A stretch of DNA of 64,000 bases from Siphonodentalium dalli (taxonomy: Eukaryota > Mollusca > Scaphopoda > Gadilida > Siphonodentaliidae): assembly GCA_032622095.1 (NCBI GenBank), contig CP136061.1:259194077-259258076 (forward strand), given 5' to 3'. Made by a program: the position numbers and the translations under genes. This document shows, in pieces, positions 47,185-59,781 of the stretch (positions within the stretch are counted from its first letter, which is position 1; each line of letters starts with the position of its first letter). Under the pieces are notes generated by a model, which was given only the letters and a program-made list of their open reading frames with translations, was not told the origin of the DNA and did not search any database.

Positions 47185-47640
47185 TAAAAATAGGTGTTTA
47201 GGATCTCAACACATTCTTAAACGCAATACCGTTACAGTTTATACACGCTTCAATGCATTTATTTTTTAAATGGGATGTTTATTACCTACACAATTTTTTT
47301 TGCTATTAAATGCCAGATATGTTTAGAAAATAAAACAATGCGTTTAAGGAATAAACACTTAACGCTAACGTTGCATTTACGTTCTAAAGATAGTGATGTG
47401 TTTATAACCTAATCACCACGTTTGTGCCATTAAACGCATTGGCTGTTTAGAATAGAAACACATTATAGTAACATGCAATTAGGTTATAAACATTATAATG
47501 TGTTTAGTTGATGTGTCGATGTGTTTAGGTTAAAAACACATCCAGGCGTTTATGGCGTTGTTACACTTTATACACACATGGACACGTTTATAAGCCAAAT
47601 ATGTTTATAAAATGGAATGTGTTTATTCATTTCAACATAG
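47185..47640. mobile_element. Possible CACTGTAAAAA-end element, TGTTTA-rich
   Basis: Begins CACTGTAAAAATAGGTGTTT and is full of TGTTTA and TAAACGC motifs in both orientations. A related stretch at 50,395-50,535 ends ATAAACGCATATAACG then CTTATTTACAGTG, the complementary terminus. Whether they are two small copies or the two ends of one 3.3-kb element cannot be decided here. Confidence 0.4.
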
Positions 47641-50394
47641 TATGACAACGAACGTAACTGCAATGGCGATAGAAATGAAAAATAAGGGAACATATGAAAA
47701 TGTGCATTGCGATTCTGACAACAAAACACTAAAAAGATGGACTTACTCAATGTTATTCCATTTGGCAAAAATAATAAAATCATTTTCGGCGGAAATAAAT
47801 TAGGTTAACAAAATGGTTTCTAATTTCCAACATGTTATGTTTTAAAATAAGATCCAGAAACAGTCCGATATAATGAGTCAAAAAAGAGGAATAAACTATT
47901 TTTTACTATAGAGTTCCTTCAACGAATTTAGTCCGAGAATTGTGTTTCTTTTTAGTATAATACATGTGTGTTACCTCGACTCTCTACATGTATGTATAGT
48001 GTCGGAGTATAGTCTCGAAATTCCACAATCACAACACTCTTGTGAGTATCAAATTCACATATGTTTTGGGGATATAGAAATCACGTGTAGGTAATGCATG
48101 AGGACATTGAGGATGCTGCAGATGTATTTCCGTCAGTAACGTCCAGACGCACAGAATGATACCGACACAACGAACGCACAGCGAAATACTGTTCCTGATA
48201 TATGTAGCATTTTAGCTAAACAATCAGCGTTTATCGTCACATTTCATCCAACCATGCACAGCTTATGGGTGATTTTTCTGTAAAATTCCCAATCACTTCC
48301 GAGTCAGTCATTTGATATTCTTTCTGGTTCGATCGAACTTATATCTGGAAAAGAGATATAAATAATTGTTAATAAAATTAAAATACTGTGTATATGCGCA
48401 CATGCGTGTATTGATGCCGACGAAGAGTGATAAAGAATTACTGAACACACCCGTTATATTGATTATGGACAAATAAAACGTGTATCCTCAAATAAAGTCA
48501 TCGATGACCACATGTGTCTTAATTCATTACTTTCATAGCCGGGCGGCCGAATTTTTAGGCAGAGACTTTTCCCCCGAATTTGTGTACATGATATATTCAT
48601 GGTTGTAACGCAGCTTTTGTAGTATGTAGAAGTATAACAAAATACATTCAAATTAATCTTAAATGGGTATAATTTGGGCATAAATTTGAAAAATACTGCA
48701 GCTATTTCCCCTTGAAATACCATTAAATTTGCCCGAATTTTACCGAAAATTTGCCCGAACATTGTTCGAATTTGTAGCTTTCAACACAATTGGGGGGCTG
48801 CATCCTTCACAGCCCATGGTCCGTACGGCTATGATTACTTTACTTATATAAAGTACAGAGTATATATCGGTACTCGGTTAATTGAACGTATACAGAGTGT
48901 CTCAATTGTAAAATTATAAAATGTTGAAATTACATTGATAACAACAGAACGTACCTCATATCTGTGTTTTGCAGTTCTTCATAGATCAATTTCCTTCTGA
49001 AAGCTCGTCTCCCAAGCTATGCCTGTGAATTTGTGATGCCATGCTGTGGCTACAACACCCTGAATAAACCCCATCTGGTAATCCTATACAGCCCATGGTT
49101 AGATGCCTGGACATATTACATAATGTATTCACCAATGGTATCATTAGCAATATATTTCTATGATCAAATTACAAAAGGGCTGACCTTGCCATGGAGATCA
49201 AATTCAATTGATGTATAACATAACGAAAGCAGGGCTACTTGCTATATATGAGTATATATGAGTACGTGTGATTTGTCCTAAACTGTCGAAGTGTTTGATA
49301 TATTGTAGCTTTATGATGCACATATAGACTTCTCCCATTATCATCATTGATAACATCGCTAAATTAATATATTACTCGATCTACTTTCTCTGAATACACT
49401 CCCTGAAGTAATGGGACTTTCTCAGCTTTTTCGAACTTTCCATACAAACGCTCTTCATTTTACTTTACATTTCGGGGAGAAATAACAAGGACTGGTTTAA
49501 ATTTTGCATTCTGTAGAATGGTTGGAGCGTAGAAGCGAAAAACTTTTTTTTCTTCTGAGACGACAATTTCGTTCACGTTAAAAAGACGTCCCAAAGCACA
49601 CATAGCACACGCATTTATATGTATCGACATATTGTTATCTATTGAGGGTTGGGGTGTGTATCGCTTTAATTAATATATCATATCCAATGTTCTTACCAAA
49701 GGAAGCGCATCTACACAAAGTCATATATACCAATAGGTTGCAACTTCTTTTCCTTCTTTTATTTCATTTTTGTTATTATTATTATTATTTAGGAAAATTT
49801 CGGATAAAGTTACCTATGTATTGGTCTACTCAGTCATGGCCTGCATGGTAATATACCTCGGTATTCAACGATATATTCATGCAATGGACGCGAGCCTATT
49901 TTTTTAAATCGTGCTGTAAACCGACGCAATCAAGTGGTTATATTCTGAGTAACACGATGCAGACTTTGTTGGAACTACAGAATCGCCTTACCGTGACACC
50001 ACTTAAACGCCAATATGGCTATTTTATTACCCGTTGAATATACGCCTCGTCCATCGTTGTGGAACATGATCAGATACAGCAGATAACTACAACCATTGAT
50101 GCTAATTCCACCCATAATTTTAACTCATTCAAATATCAGATGTAACGCATGCACATATATTTTATGTAGTTTGGTGAACTCTATCCCTATAACAGGCAGA
50201 CAATCCACATGCATGATGCACTGAATAAGGGTACTAAGTTAGTATTATAATCCACTAGCAGGCGATATAACAACCGATGGAAAAATGCTTACGCATGCAA
50301 TCACTTGTACTAATTGCATATGTGTACGTTCTTCTAAATTCAGTGTTCAGACATTTGCTACAAACACTTGTGATTGGACATATGGTGCAGTAAG
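47641..50394. other. No gene recognised
   Basis: AT-rich interval. Frames at 48,463-48,762 (-) and 49,033-49,218 (+) lack domains. A short (ATT)n run is at about 49,772-49,789. Confidence 0.35.
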
Positions 50395-50535
50395 TTAAAC
50401 ACTTCAATTAATATACACCGGAAAATAAGCACTAACGCAAAATCCATTGGAATATTAAACAACCCGTTTAGGTTCTGAACGTATTATACACACATGAACG
50501 TCTGATAAACGCATATAACGTCAATTCTTATTTAC
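50395..50535. mobile_element. Possible right terminus of a CACTGTAAA-end element
   Basis: Contains AAACAACCCGTTTAGG and GATAAACGCATATAACG, ending TTATTTACAGTG, the complement of the CACTGTAAA start near 47,182. Confidence 0.4.
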
Positions 50536-51927
50536 AGTGAATTGAGAGCAGATACGGTGTTTGTGAACCATGTTCGGTCTTATGTTTTCTTTGACAAATC
50601 GCCGTGAAAGTTGGTGAGTCGTCTTCTACGATACAATTTGTGGCTACATTGGACGCATGGTTAAAAAGTTATAACGCGCCAAATGCGTGGCCGAATTATA
50701 CACGCACACATACAGATACACATACGACGGGTGTTACATATATAGACTAGGGGAATGGCCCGTCAAAAATTATGGGTGAATAAATGTTCTTTGTTACTTT
50801 CGGGTGTTCGTGTGCAAGAACAAATTCTCATTTCTATTAGTATACTTCTCTTGCCATTGAATGCAGGCGTGGTAACACTATTTCATTAATACATGTAGTC
50901 ACCCCCCCCCCCCCCCACCCACACACACTTCAATATTCATGCGTACATGGGCGTATCCACTTTGCTCTAAGGCGGAATCGTCAGCTGATAGCAACGGCAT
51001 AATAGATGCGGAGAGCGCAGTGGATGGGGCATTATCCGATATGACAGACGCTTCACAATCCAACACGTTCAGAATTCTTTACGACGAACATTATGAATAA
51101 TAAACGTTCATTTCCCGTACATAAGCTATAATCGAACCACTGCACGGGTAGTTAGATATACTATGCAATTATTGTCTTAATGGATTAATGCCAATAGTTT
51201 AGTACGAAACGTTTTGGTCCTCTGGACGCCTACCAATTCTTCATTTCGAGGGTAATCGGGTCGCAACATTAACAAGAAAACCATAGTCAGAAATGGTAAC
51301 GCCCCAAGATCATATTATTAGCCATAAATATAAATTATAATATAAAATATATTGGTTACATGAATGCACCGCCTCAGAATTCCGTTAAAACAACTAATCC
51401 TTCAAATTATTACAAAAAACTACGGCTTATTACTGCAGGTTTTTCATTCACCAAACCAGAAAGAATCTAATTGTGTTCCCGCCATAAAATCTTCAAGTGT
51501 GCATGGCCCAGCCATTGTTCATACATAAACATCGAACGCAATTAACGCAGTCATCATAGTTACATACTGCAACTATAAGACATCCAGCGAATACACACCC
51601 CACGAAAACCCGAAATGTGTTATCCTGCGAGATATCCCATCGCTACAGCTCAATTTGACACGGCCAGATTAGCCTTTCTGCAATATCCTAAAACAAAAAG
51701 CTTCTCAAATCATCGGCATAGTCAATAGAACATTCACGAACTTGGACATTCCAACTACAGCTTTTACCGGACTCGGGGTCGCAGTACAACTTTAACGCGT
51801 CCCAAAATAACCGGAAAAAACAATTATCTATTTATAAAATGCCCATAGGACCACAGATTTCTAAACTTTGTAGAACAGTATACACCGGTGGCGTTAATAA
51901 TTAAAATAGCGCCATTTCCTCCTAAGC
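50536..51927. other. No gene recognised
   Basis: AT-rich interval with a C run at about 50,901-50,917 and no supported feature. Confidence 0.35.
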
Positions 51928-52392
51928 TTAACCCTTTACCCAACAGAACGGCCCTGTGCCAATGCATTCTCTTATATATGCGAGTCGACCATAGGTCGCC
52001 TCGCATATATAAGAGAATGCATTGGCTTAACACATATTAAAAATTCTAAAATTGTCAAAGAATGTAGAAAAATATTATAAAAATTTTAAAAAATGTAAGA
52101 AAAAATTCTAAAATTGTTAAAGAATGTAAGAAAAAATGGTAAAAAGTGTTAAAAAAAGATTTTTTTTTAGGCCAATGCATTCTCTTATATATGCGAGGCG
52201 ACCTATGGTCGACTCGCATATATAAGAGAATGCATTGGCACAGGGCATAACTGTAACCGTCACAATGTGGTCAATGAACCGGTTCCAATGATATCCATAT
52301 TTGTATGGTGTTATTGAGACAGACCGAAGATATTTTAGGCTGTTGAAGCTTTATTTGGGCATTTTTGGCCGTTTTGTTGGATAAAGGGTTAA
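51928..52392. mobile_element. piggyBac-type MITE containing the palindromic module
   Basis: TTAA at 51,928-51,931 and 52,389-52,392. Termini CCCTTTACCCAACAGAACGG and CCGTTTTGTTGGATAAAGGG are inverted repeats differing at two positions. Inside, at 51,952-52,245, lies the module bounded by CCCTGTGCC and GGCACAGGG, with both 27-bp-arm hairpins intact (51,958-52,025 and 52,172-52,239) and an AT-rich centre. The outer termini differ from those of copies A-C of the palindromic MITE. No transposase. Confidence 0.82.
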
Positions 52393-52709
52393 GCGTCCTT
52401 AGAGTAAATATAAGTTTCAAACTTGGGATAATTGTTTGGTCTCTCCTGTAACTCGAAAATATATCTTTGCTACTTGTTCGAATATGGCCGACATTAGCGT
52501 AATTTTGGTAACAGACAGTGTCATGTATGTTCCGAGAATGTGCATAATGTTGATAATGCATGGTCAGACAATATAGCATTGTCCTTGCCAGGCCGTGTTC
52601 GTCCGAACCCTTCAAACCATAACTAGTTACGCCCATGATGCATTACATTTGAAACGCAACAAAATAAACATATATTACTTTATTACCATACTAACTGAAA
52701 CAGGCTATG
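52393..52709. other. No gene recognised
   Basis: A 121-residue frame at 52,271-52,636 (-) overlaps the MITE and has no domain. Confidence 0.3.
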
Positions 52710-52990
52710 TGGCCCCTTTGTGCAATCTATATAAGTGTCTGTGTCCTGTGGCCCCTGTGTGAGCTTCGCGCACATCTTGATTTTAAAAATGCTCCCGAAA
52801 GGAGCCTATATTAAGCAGCGGATGGGCATCATGACCCATTGCACACGACACGTGGCCCATTTGTGCAGCGCCTATATAGGAGCCTATGGCACCATTGTGC
52901 GCTTCGTGCACAATTAGATCTCAAACAGGCGCTCTTCGGAAGACTTTAGTCAGCAGCGTAGGGGCCACGCCCCCTCCACTGCGGCCACCA
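52710..52990. repeat. Dispersed GCGCGAAGCGCAC repeat, copy 3
   Basis: Several TGGCCCCTTTGTG / GCTTCGCGCACA blocks and GCTCCCGAAAGGAGC hairpins, ending GGGGCCACGCCCCCTCCACT. This is the longest of the three copies and appears to be a tandem run of the same motif. Confidence 0.5.
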
Positions 52991-53552
52991 GAAAAAAAAC
53001 TTACCAAAAATAACATTTCATATAGACATTTTGCCATATCACTATCAATAACAAGATAAATGCCAACAACGCGATATTTTGTCCAATTTAATCATTTCTA
53101 TCACCATACACAGATCGTCATATACAAAAACGAGCAACTACTAGGCTTAATTTGATTATATGCACTTTGATCTGTTTCAAATTCGGCATATTTTCCGAAA
53201 CTGAGCACAATTGGTTGTATGGTTTATTACGTAAATGACTTTGTAAAGCTATCGCAATTGTAACAACAATTGATAACACGGAACGGACTCTTATTTTACC
53301 GGTATTAATATGAAACACTGCCGATAACTATTCCAGATAGCAATAAAATTGTCAAGATTCTTCTCATTTTCTTCTGGCGTTAATTTGTAAATTTGAATGT
53401 TCTTTCCAGTCATATATAACACTTATCTTTTGAAGTTGCAAACATTGTGTGGGACTTTAAGTGGATTGTTCTGTTATATATATACATGTGAGTGCGCGTG
53501 CGTGTGTGCATGCGCGTTTTAAGGACGCCCGAATGTGAGGACAACAGTTCCT
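52991..53552. other. No gene recognised
   Basis: AT-rich interval with no supported feature. Confidence 0.3.
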
Positions 53553-53860
53553 ACACTGCCAAAAATAATTTCTTAATAAGATAAAATATCTTGAAACAAG
53601 AAAAACTATTTCCTGAAACAGGAAAATAAATCTTATTTTGGGAAATATACCCCCCAAGTCTGCTACATCAAGAAAATTTAAGAAACTCCCACCAGACAAG
53701 AGATAGTTTTCTCAAATAAGATAGATTTTAGTCTTGAAACAAGAAACAATTTCCTTACTAAGAAAATGGCTTCAAAAATTAAATATATATTTCTTGTTTC
53801 AAGATTTGTTTTCTAAGTTAAGAAATACTTAAAGAAAATATTTCTAAACCAAGAATTAAT
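53553..53860. mobile_element. CACTGCCAAAAA-start MITE-like repeat
   Basis: Starts CACTGCCAAAAATAATTTCT and is packed with TCTTGAAACAAGA / CTTGTTTCAAGA palindromes. Repeats with this start and this motif are widespread in animals, as far as I recall. The right end lacks the complementary terminus, so the copy is truncated or the boundary was missed. Confidence 0.5.
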
Positions 53861-54330
53861 TGTTATGTAGAAATTACTGCTGTATTGGAATAACTGTAAA
53901 AGTCCAACGAGAGCAAAATTGTGATCAAAAGTTTATGGTAAACATTGAAAAAGGTCCAACCAGACCAACCTGTTGATTAAATATTCTGAAAATTCATATT
54001 CATACTTAAATATTTGAACTACATGTAATACTACAGCTATAAGATTATATAATTGTTGACAAGTCACTCACTGTAACAGTTTTGTTTACATAACATTGGA
54101 AAAGGTCCAACCTGTTGATTAAATATTCTGAAAATGTTATTCATAGTTAAATATTTGAACTAATAATACAGCTAGAATTATATATTTGTTGACAAATCAC
54201 TGTAACAGTTTTGTTTACATAACAATAGTTTCAACAGATGTAATTTTTGTTATTGGCAATCTGTCAGTAAGTGTTTTTATCTATTTCTCAATGCTCTTAG
54301 GGCATGCTGACCTTTATACAATTTTAATAA
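53861..54330. repeat. Direct duplication of about 150 bp
   Basis: Segments near 53,945-54,085 and 54,100-54,220 share GAAAAGGTCCAAC, CCTGTTGATTAAATATTCTG, TTAAATATTTGAACTA and TTGACAARTCACT. A tandem duplication of non-coding DNA. Confidence 0.7.
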
Positions 54331-54539
54331 AATTTTGTTTGCACAATATAGTGGGTCGCCATTGAGGAGGCCTCCCTTGAAATCTCCAGTTGGCGGTTTG
54401 CCACACCATCCCGAACTAGACAAACCTCTTTGGTGGCCCCTTGCATTGAACCTATTAATTAAACCGGTACTTCAAGCTGGTATATACCCCTCTTATATAA
54501 GGATGGAAGATGCTACCAATTTCAAACCGATGGTATTTC

Positions 54540-57110
54540 TTCAGAGTTGACTCTCTTGTATTATGAAAGCAAGCCCAATGAGGCCATGCACCTATTATAT
54601 GTTTATAACACACAAAAGACTATATCTTAGCAGAATGTATGTCTCTGATGATACAAACAATAAAATATCCAATGTATCCATAGTTGAATTTCATTTGGCA
54701 ATATAGGAAAGCATACAATGTGACTTTATTTAGTTTCCACAAAGTATTTAAAGTAAAATATCCATCAAGTGATGTATTCTGCCTTGTCCTATATATTAAA
54801 ATGCAGGCAATGGACATGAGAAATGCTTAATTTATTGGTAGAGATGTCCAACTGATAAGAAATACTGACATTTTAGGTTTGATACACCATTTCAGCTGGC
54901 TTGGTATCTTTTAAATTTGAAACTTAAGGGAATTTATTCAGCTTTGACTCTCTAAATTATGGAAGAAAGCCCAAATGAAGCCACTATTTGCATGTTAGTA
55001 ATATGTATAAGGCTATATCTCAATAGAATACATGTCTCTGATAAAATGCACAATAAAATATCCATAGTTCAATTGCATTTGGCTATAGAGGGATGCATAC
55101 AATATTGCTTTTATGTAGTTTCCACAGACTATTTTAAGTAAAATATCCATCAAATGATGTTTTCTACATAGCCTTGTATATTAAAATGCATGTAATGACC
55201 ATGGGAAATGTTTAATTCATTAGTTGATATGTCCATCTGATAAGAAATACTGACAGTTGAGGTTTAAAATACCATTTCATGGGATTATGGGATCATAAAT
55301 ATCAAACTAAGGGAATTTCTTCAGATTTGACTCTCTAAATAATGGAAGAAAGCCCATATGAAGCCACTATTTGCATGTTAATGACATGTATAAGGCTATA
55401 TCTCAACATAATACATGTCGCTGATAAAATACACAATAAAATATCCATAGTTTAATTGCATTTGGCTATAGAGGGCTGCATACAATATTGCTTTTAAGTA
55501 GTTTCCACAGGCTATTTTAAGTAAAATATCCATCAAATGTTGTTTTCTGCCTTGTCCTATATATTATAATGCATGCAGTGACTATGAGAAATGTTTAATT
55601 TATTGGTACAGATGTCCATCTGATAAGAAATACTGTCATTTGAGGTTTGATAGACCATTTCAGCTAGCTTGGCATCTTACAAATTTGAAATAAGGGAATT
55701 TATTCAGCTTTGACCCTCTAAATTATGGAAAAAAAGCCTAAATTATGCCATTATTGGCATGTTTATAACATATATAAGGCTATATCTGAACAGAATACAT
55801 GTCTCAGATGAAATAAACAATACAATATCCATAGTTTAATTTGATTTGGCTATACAGGGATGCATACAATATTGCTTTTATGTAGTTTCCACTGAATATT
55901 TTAAGTAAAATATCCATCAAATGATGTTTTCTATCTTGGCCTATATATTATAATGCATGCAGTGACTATGAGAAATGTTTAATTTATTAGTAGAGATGTC
56001 CATCTGATAAGAAATATTGCCATTTGAGGTTTGATACACCATTTCAGTTGGCTTCGCATCTTACAAATTTGAAATAAGGGAATCTCTTCAGGTTTGACTC
56101 TCTAAATTATGGAAGCAAGCCCAAAATGAAGCCACTATTTGCATGTTTATAACATATATAAGGCAATATCTCAACCGAATACATGTCTCTGGTGAAATAA
56201 ACAATAAAATATCCATAGTTTAATTTCTTTTGGCTACACAGGGATGCATACAATATGGCTTTTAGGTTGTTTCCACAGACTATTTTAATTAATATTTCCA
56301 TCAAATGATGTTTTCTAACTTGTCCTGTATATTAAAATGCATGCAATGACTATGAGAAATGTTTAATTTATTGGTACAGATGTCCATCTGATAAGAAATA
56401 TTGCCATTTGAGGTTTGATACACCATTTCAGCTGGCTTGGCATCTTATAAATTTGAAATAAGGGAATCTCTTCATGTCTGACTCTCTAATTTATGGGAGC
56501 AAGCCCAAATGAAACCACTATTTGCATGTTTTTAACATATATCTCAACAGAATACATGTCTCTGATCAAATAAACAATAAAATATCCATAGTTTAATTTC
56601 TTTTGGCTATACAGGGATGCATAGAATATGGCTTTTATGTTGTTTCCACAGACTATTTAATAAAATATCCATCAAATGGTGTAATTTATATCAGGCTCTG
56701 TGTATTAAAATGCATACAGTTGCAATGAGAAATGTTTAATTTATTGGCAGGAATGTCCATCTGACAAGAAGTAACAATATTTGATGTTTGTGACATCAAC
56801 TCACCGGGCCAGGCTTGCTACAACTTTCAAACTAAGAGAATTTCCTCATGTTTGACTCACTAAATGATGGAAGTTAGCCCAAATGAAGCAACTATTTGCA
56901 TGTTTATAATGTATAAGGCTATATCTTTGCAGAAGGCATGTCTCTGATAATAAAAATGATAACATGTCTATAGTTCATAGTTCAGTTGGTTAGACAGGGT
57001 TCATACAATATGGCTTTAATTATAGTTTTCACAAACTAGAAATTTTAGAATATCTATAAAATGATGTAATCTACCTTGCCCTGTGTATTAAAAGTGCATG
57101 CAATAACCTA
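54540..57110. repeat. About 385-bp satellite, about 6.5 copies
   Basis: The marker GACTCTCTAAATTATGG recurs at about 54,549, 54,946, 55,329, 55,710, 56,096, 56,481 and 56,852, spacing 371-397 bp. Each unit also holds CCACTATTTGCATGTTTATA, AATAAAATATCCATAGTT, GTTTCCACAGACTATTTTAA and CATCTGATAAGAAATA. Copies are diverged by substitutions and short indels, with the outer ones most degenerate. No coding potential. Confidence 0.92.
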
Positions 57111-57141
57111 ATACATGTTCAGTTCATTGGCAAGCCTTGTA

Positions 57142-57222
57142 AGCCAGTGCATTCTTTTATATATGATGCGAGGCTCCATATGGATGCCTCACATATATAA
57201 GAGAATGCTCTAGCACATGGTA
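57142..57222. repeat. Degenerate solo copy of the palindromic hairpin
   Basis: GCCAGTGCATTCTTTTATAT ATGATGCGAGGC, a CCATATGG tip and GCCTCACATATATAAGAGAATGC...GCACATGG match the hairpin of the palindromic MITE with about a dozen changes. It has only one hairpin and no flanking TIR. Confidence 0.7.
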
Positions 57223-57319
57223 TGTTAAGACTTTAATGCTGCACCAGCGAATTCCCGCCATGGTCATATATATATGGGGGAGGCCCTTTTAACATTTATT
57301 ATTTATTTAAGTTTGAGCG

Positions 57320-57490
57320 AAAATATTTGCATTTAAGCACACATATTTGCGCTTAAGCACACATATTTGCGCTTAAGCACACATATTTGCGCTTAAGCAC
57401 ACATATTTGCCTTAAGTTCAAATAACCTCTATCATTTAGGCTTAACCGCAAATGTTTATGCCTAAGCGTAAATCATTTGCGCTTAAACGC
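57320..57490. repeat. 20-bp TTGCGCTTAAGCACACATAT repeat with inverted partner
   Basis: About five units of TTGCGCTTAAGCACACATAT are followed by inverted copies (GCGCAAATG and TAAGCGTAAATCATTTGCGCTTAAACGCAAAT), so the block can fold. A C run follows (57,521-57,533). Confidence 0.8.
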
Positions 57491-57787
57491 AAATGAAAAA
57501 TAATACGCATTGACCACCCCCACCCCCCCCCCAATTAAATTTAAATGGCACAGGTCAAAACACATCACTCAAGTCTATATTGGCCCACCATCTGAGTAAT
57601 CCCGAGATACATTTTATGAACATGCAAATTGTATAGATCTGTGTGCAGAACATGTCTCTATTATAAAATATACCAGATTTCTATGATGGACGAAATTGAT
57701 AATCACAACTATACACCTTTTACTGAAGTCGGACTCGGATTACAACGTTTGGTGTGTCCGCTGTTCGCTCACGCTGTTCTTTCGTCA

Positions 57788-57858
57788 GCCATTTTGGCAA
57801 CAAAAAAGTTTCGAGGTCGGAAATGAAGAGATAATCTCCATTTGATCTGATTTTTCAG
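57788..57858 (+). other. Possible non-coding first exon of a plus-strand gene
   Basis: A GCCATTTTGGC (YY1-like site often near start sites) at 57,788 lies 60 bp before CAG|GTAAGTAA, a textbook donor (exon end 57,858). A good acceptor, TTCTTCTTTTTACAG, with an immediate AAATG follows at 59,656. Inference from motifs only. Confidence 0.3.
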
Positions 57859-58490
57859 GTAAGTAAACTGTTGTAAAGTGTTTTCTCTTCACGAAAATGT
57901 TGTTACGAGTGATATACTTAATTGAACTACGATTACACGTGCGTGAATTATTCATATTTTTCAAATGAAATGATGGTGAATTTTACTGTCGGTGAAATAT
58001 GGTCGAAATTTTAGGATACGTTCAATCTGCTTGTCATTTGTTATGATTTGTCATGTTAAAATAGTAACATCTGATGGACTATGATTATATGGAATTGATC
58101 ATTCGTATATTAATGTACCCATCCACAATATTCGCAAAACTGGGAAACTTGGCAAAATCGGTTTTTATTAAATTATATTTTGTGCTTAATTTCTATAGTA
58201 AATAAAAGAAAAGTATTCCGTAACTGGCTAAATTCCGTAAATTTTACTCTGCAAAAATCAATTCTGGCATAAAGCTATGCATAATTGATGTGTATTATCG
58301 GTCGAGATTTGTATGACAATAGTTGGAAAACAAAAAGGTCACAATTATTGAAAATATAACTTAAAAGGCGATTGTATAGAAAGGTACTTCTTCATAGAAT
58401 AATTTTGAACAAATGTGAACTTGATAATATTAAAAATAAAATGCTCATTCAATGATTCATTCTAGTTATTGTGTGGCCAATTCATCATTA
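57859..58490. other. No feature recognised
   Basis: Would be the start of an intron if the exon above is real. Nothing else is seen. Confidence 0.3.
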
Positions 58491-58499
58491 CCTGTAAGA

Positions 58500-58745
58500 G
58501 GCCCCCCCACCCCCCCCCCCCTTTCGTACGCCGTATTCCGTGCCCTGTTATGAGGTACGCAGTATTCCGGCCCCTCTGTTAGGAGGTATTCGGTATTCCA
58601 AATATACCGGTATTCCGTATTCGTACGCCGACCTTCCAAAAAATGAAGTTTTCATATATTTTTATGTATTCCATATGGCTGTTAACTGGTATTCTGTATT
58701 CCACCCTCTGTGTTAAGTGGTATTTCGTATTCCATGGGGGGTGGC
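58500..58745. repeat. C run and degenerate GTATTCCGTATTC repeat
   Basis: A C-rich run (58,502-58,521) is followed by about ten variants of GTATTCCG/GGTATTCNGTATTCC, an imperfect short tandem repeat. Confidence 0.65.
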
Positions 58746-58766
58746 CTCATGTACATGTAGTGTACG

Positions 58767-59525
58767 TTCAGACGACCACGATTAATTTGTAAGTAGAGGA
58801 ATCAGGCCCGACAAGATCGTGGATGGTTTGTTCACAAAATTGCAATGCGGCGTCGTACATGATTATACCGTAGGTTGAACATCCTAAAGCATGTGATTGA
58901 CTACACCGGTCATTTTCAGCTACAATTTTTATGCACACACCACTGCGAATATTTCGTCACAAGTGGAGGTACCGGTATAAACCAAGGATACGCCTCAATT
59001 TGGCATCTAAAAATAGTAAAATCAAACAGTGCTTGATATTATTTTTGACCTACGATTTCGATGTGAGCGTGCGCAGTCCAATTATCAGTTATTTCCTATG
59101 ATGGAAAAGTTTCGACAAGTTTACGATTGAATCGTGGTCATCTGAACTTTCTGAATGTTCTGATGATCACGATTCAATCGTAAGTGGAAAGATTTTGTTG
59201 TGGGTAGTAACCGATACGGTGATAGTTGGTTGTACTGCGCATGGTCGGGCATTGTCATGAGTGATAAAAAGTAGTATCAAGCATTTTAGATGCAAAATTG
59301 TGGCGTATCCTTGGCTACCTCCACTTGTGACTGAATCAGAACTGTGTGTGTACTTAAAAATTGTACAAAGTAAATAAAAAAACATAGGGTAGTTAATCAC
59401 ATGGTTAACCGCCGAGTCGCCGACAATATACTCATGTGTGATGACATCGTAATCGTGTCAACAAACTATCCATGATTTTGTCAGGCCCGATTCCCCCACT
59501 TACGATTGAACCATGGTCATCTGAA
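58767..59525. mobile_element. Giant fold-back: two inverted 375-bp MITEs
   Basis: The left half (58,767-59,146) and right half (59,156-59,525) are reverse complements over most of their length, sharing AATCAGGCCCGACAA, AAGTGGAGGTA, CAAGGATACGCC and TGCGCAGT. Each half also has its own termini: outer TTCAGAYGACCAYGRTT and inner CGATTGAATCGTGGTCATCTGAA. The structure is two copies of one MITE head to head, or a single fold-back transposon. No coding sequence. Confidence 0.8.
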
Positions 59526-59656
59526 TTGCTGAGGACGCTCACATTGTTGGTTGAATGAACTTTACACTTTGTTTATAAATATGTTTGCAAATTATAAAAA
59601 TACATGTATCCATATCACATACATGTATATGCAGCATATTTTTCTTCTTTTTACAG

Positions 59657-59781
59657 AAATGCCAGATTCATTAGCCACGGTCATTGTTATGGAACTACAG
59701 TACCGTGTAGTTATGATACACCAAAAGATATCACACCAAAAGTTGAAAATTAATACAACCACACGGATATCGTTAAATTAA
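59657..59781 (+). CDS. Possible short second exon starting at ATG
   Basis: A polypyrimidine-rich acceptor ending TTTTTACAG is followed at 59,659 by ATG in a 40-residue frame beginning MPDSLATVIVMELQYR. No domain is recognised and no strong donor is seen within it. Proposed only because of the splice signals at 57,858 and here. Confidence 0.2.

Noticed and set aside
57629-57826. 65-residue frame at 57,629-57,826 as a coding exon
   Set aside because: It stops before the strong donor and has no domain; the region fits a non-coding leader better.
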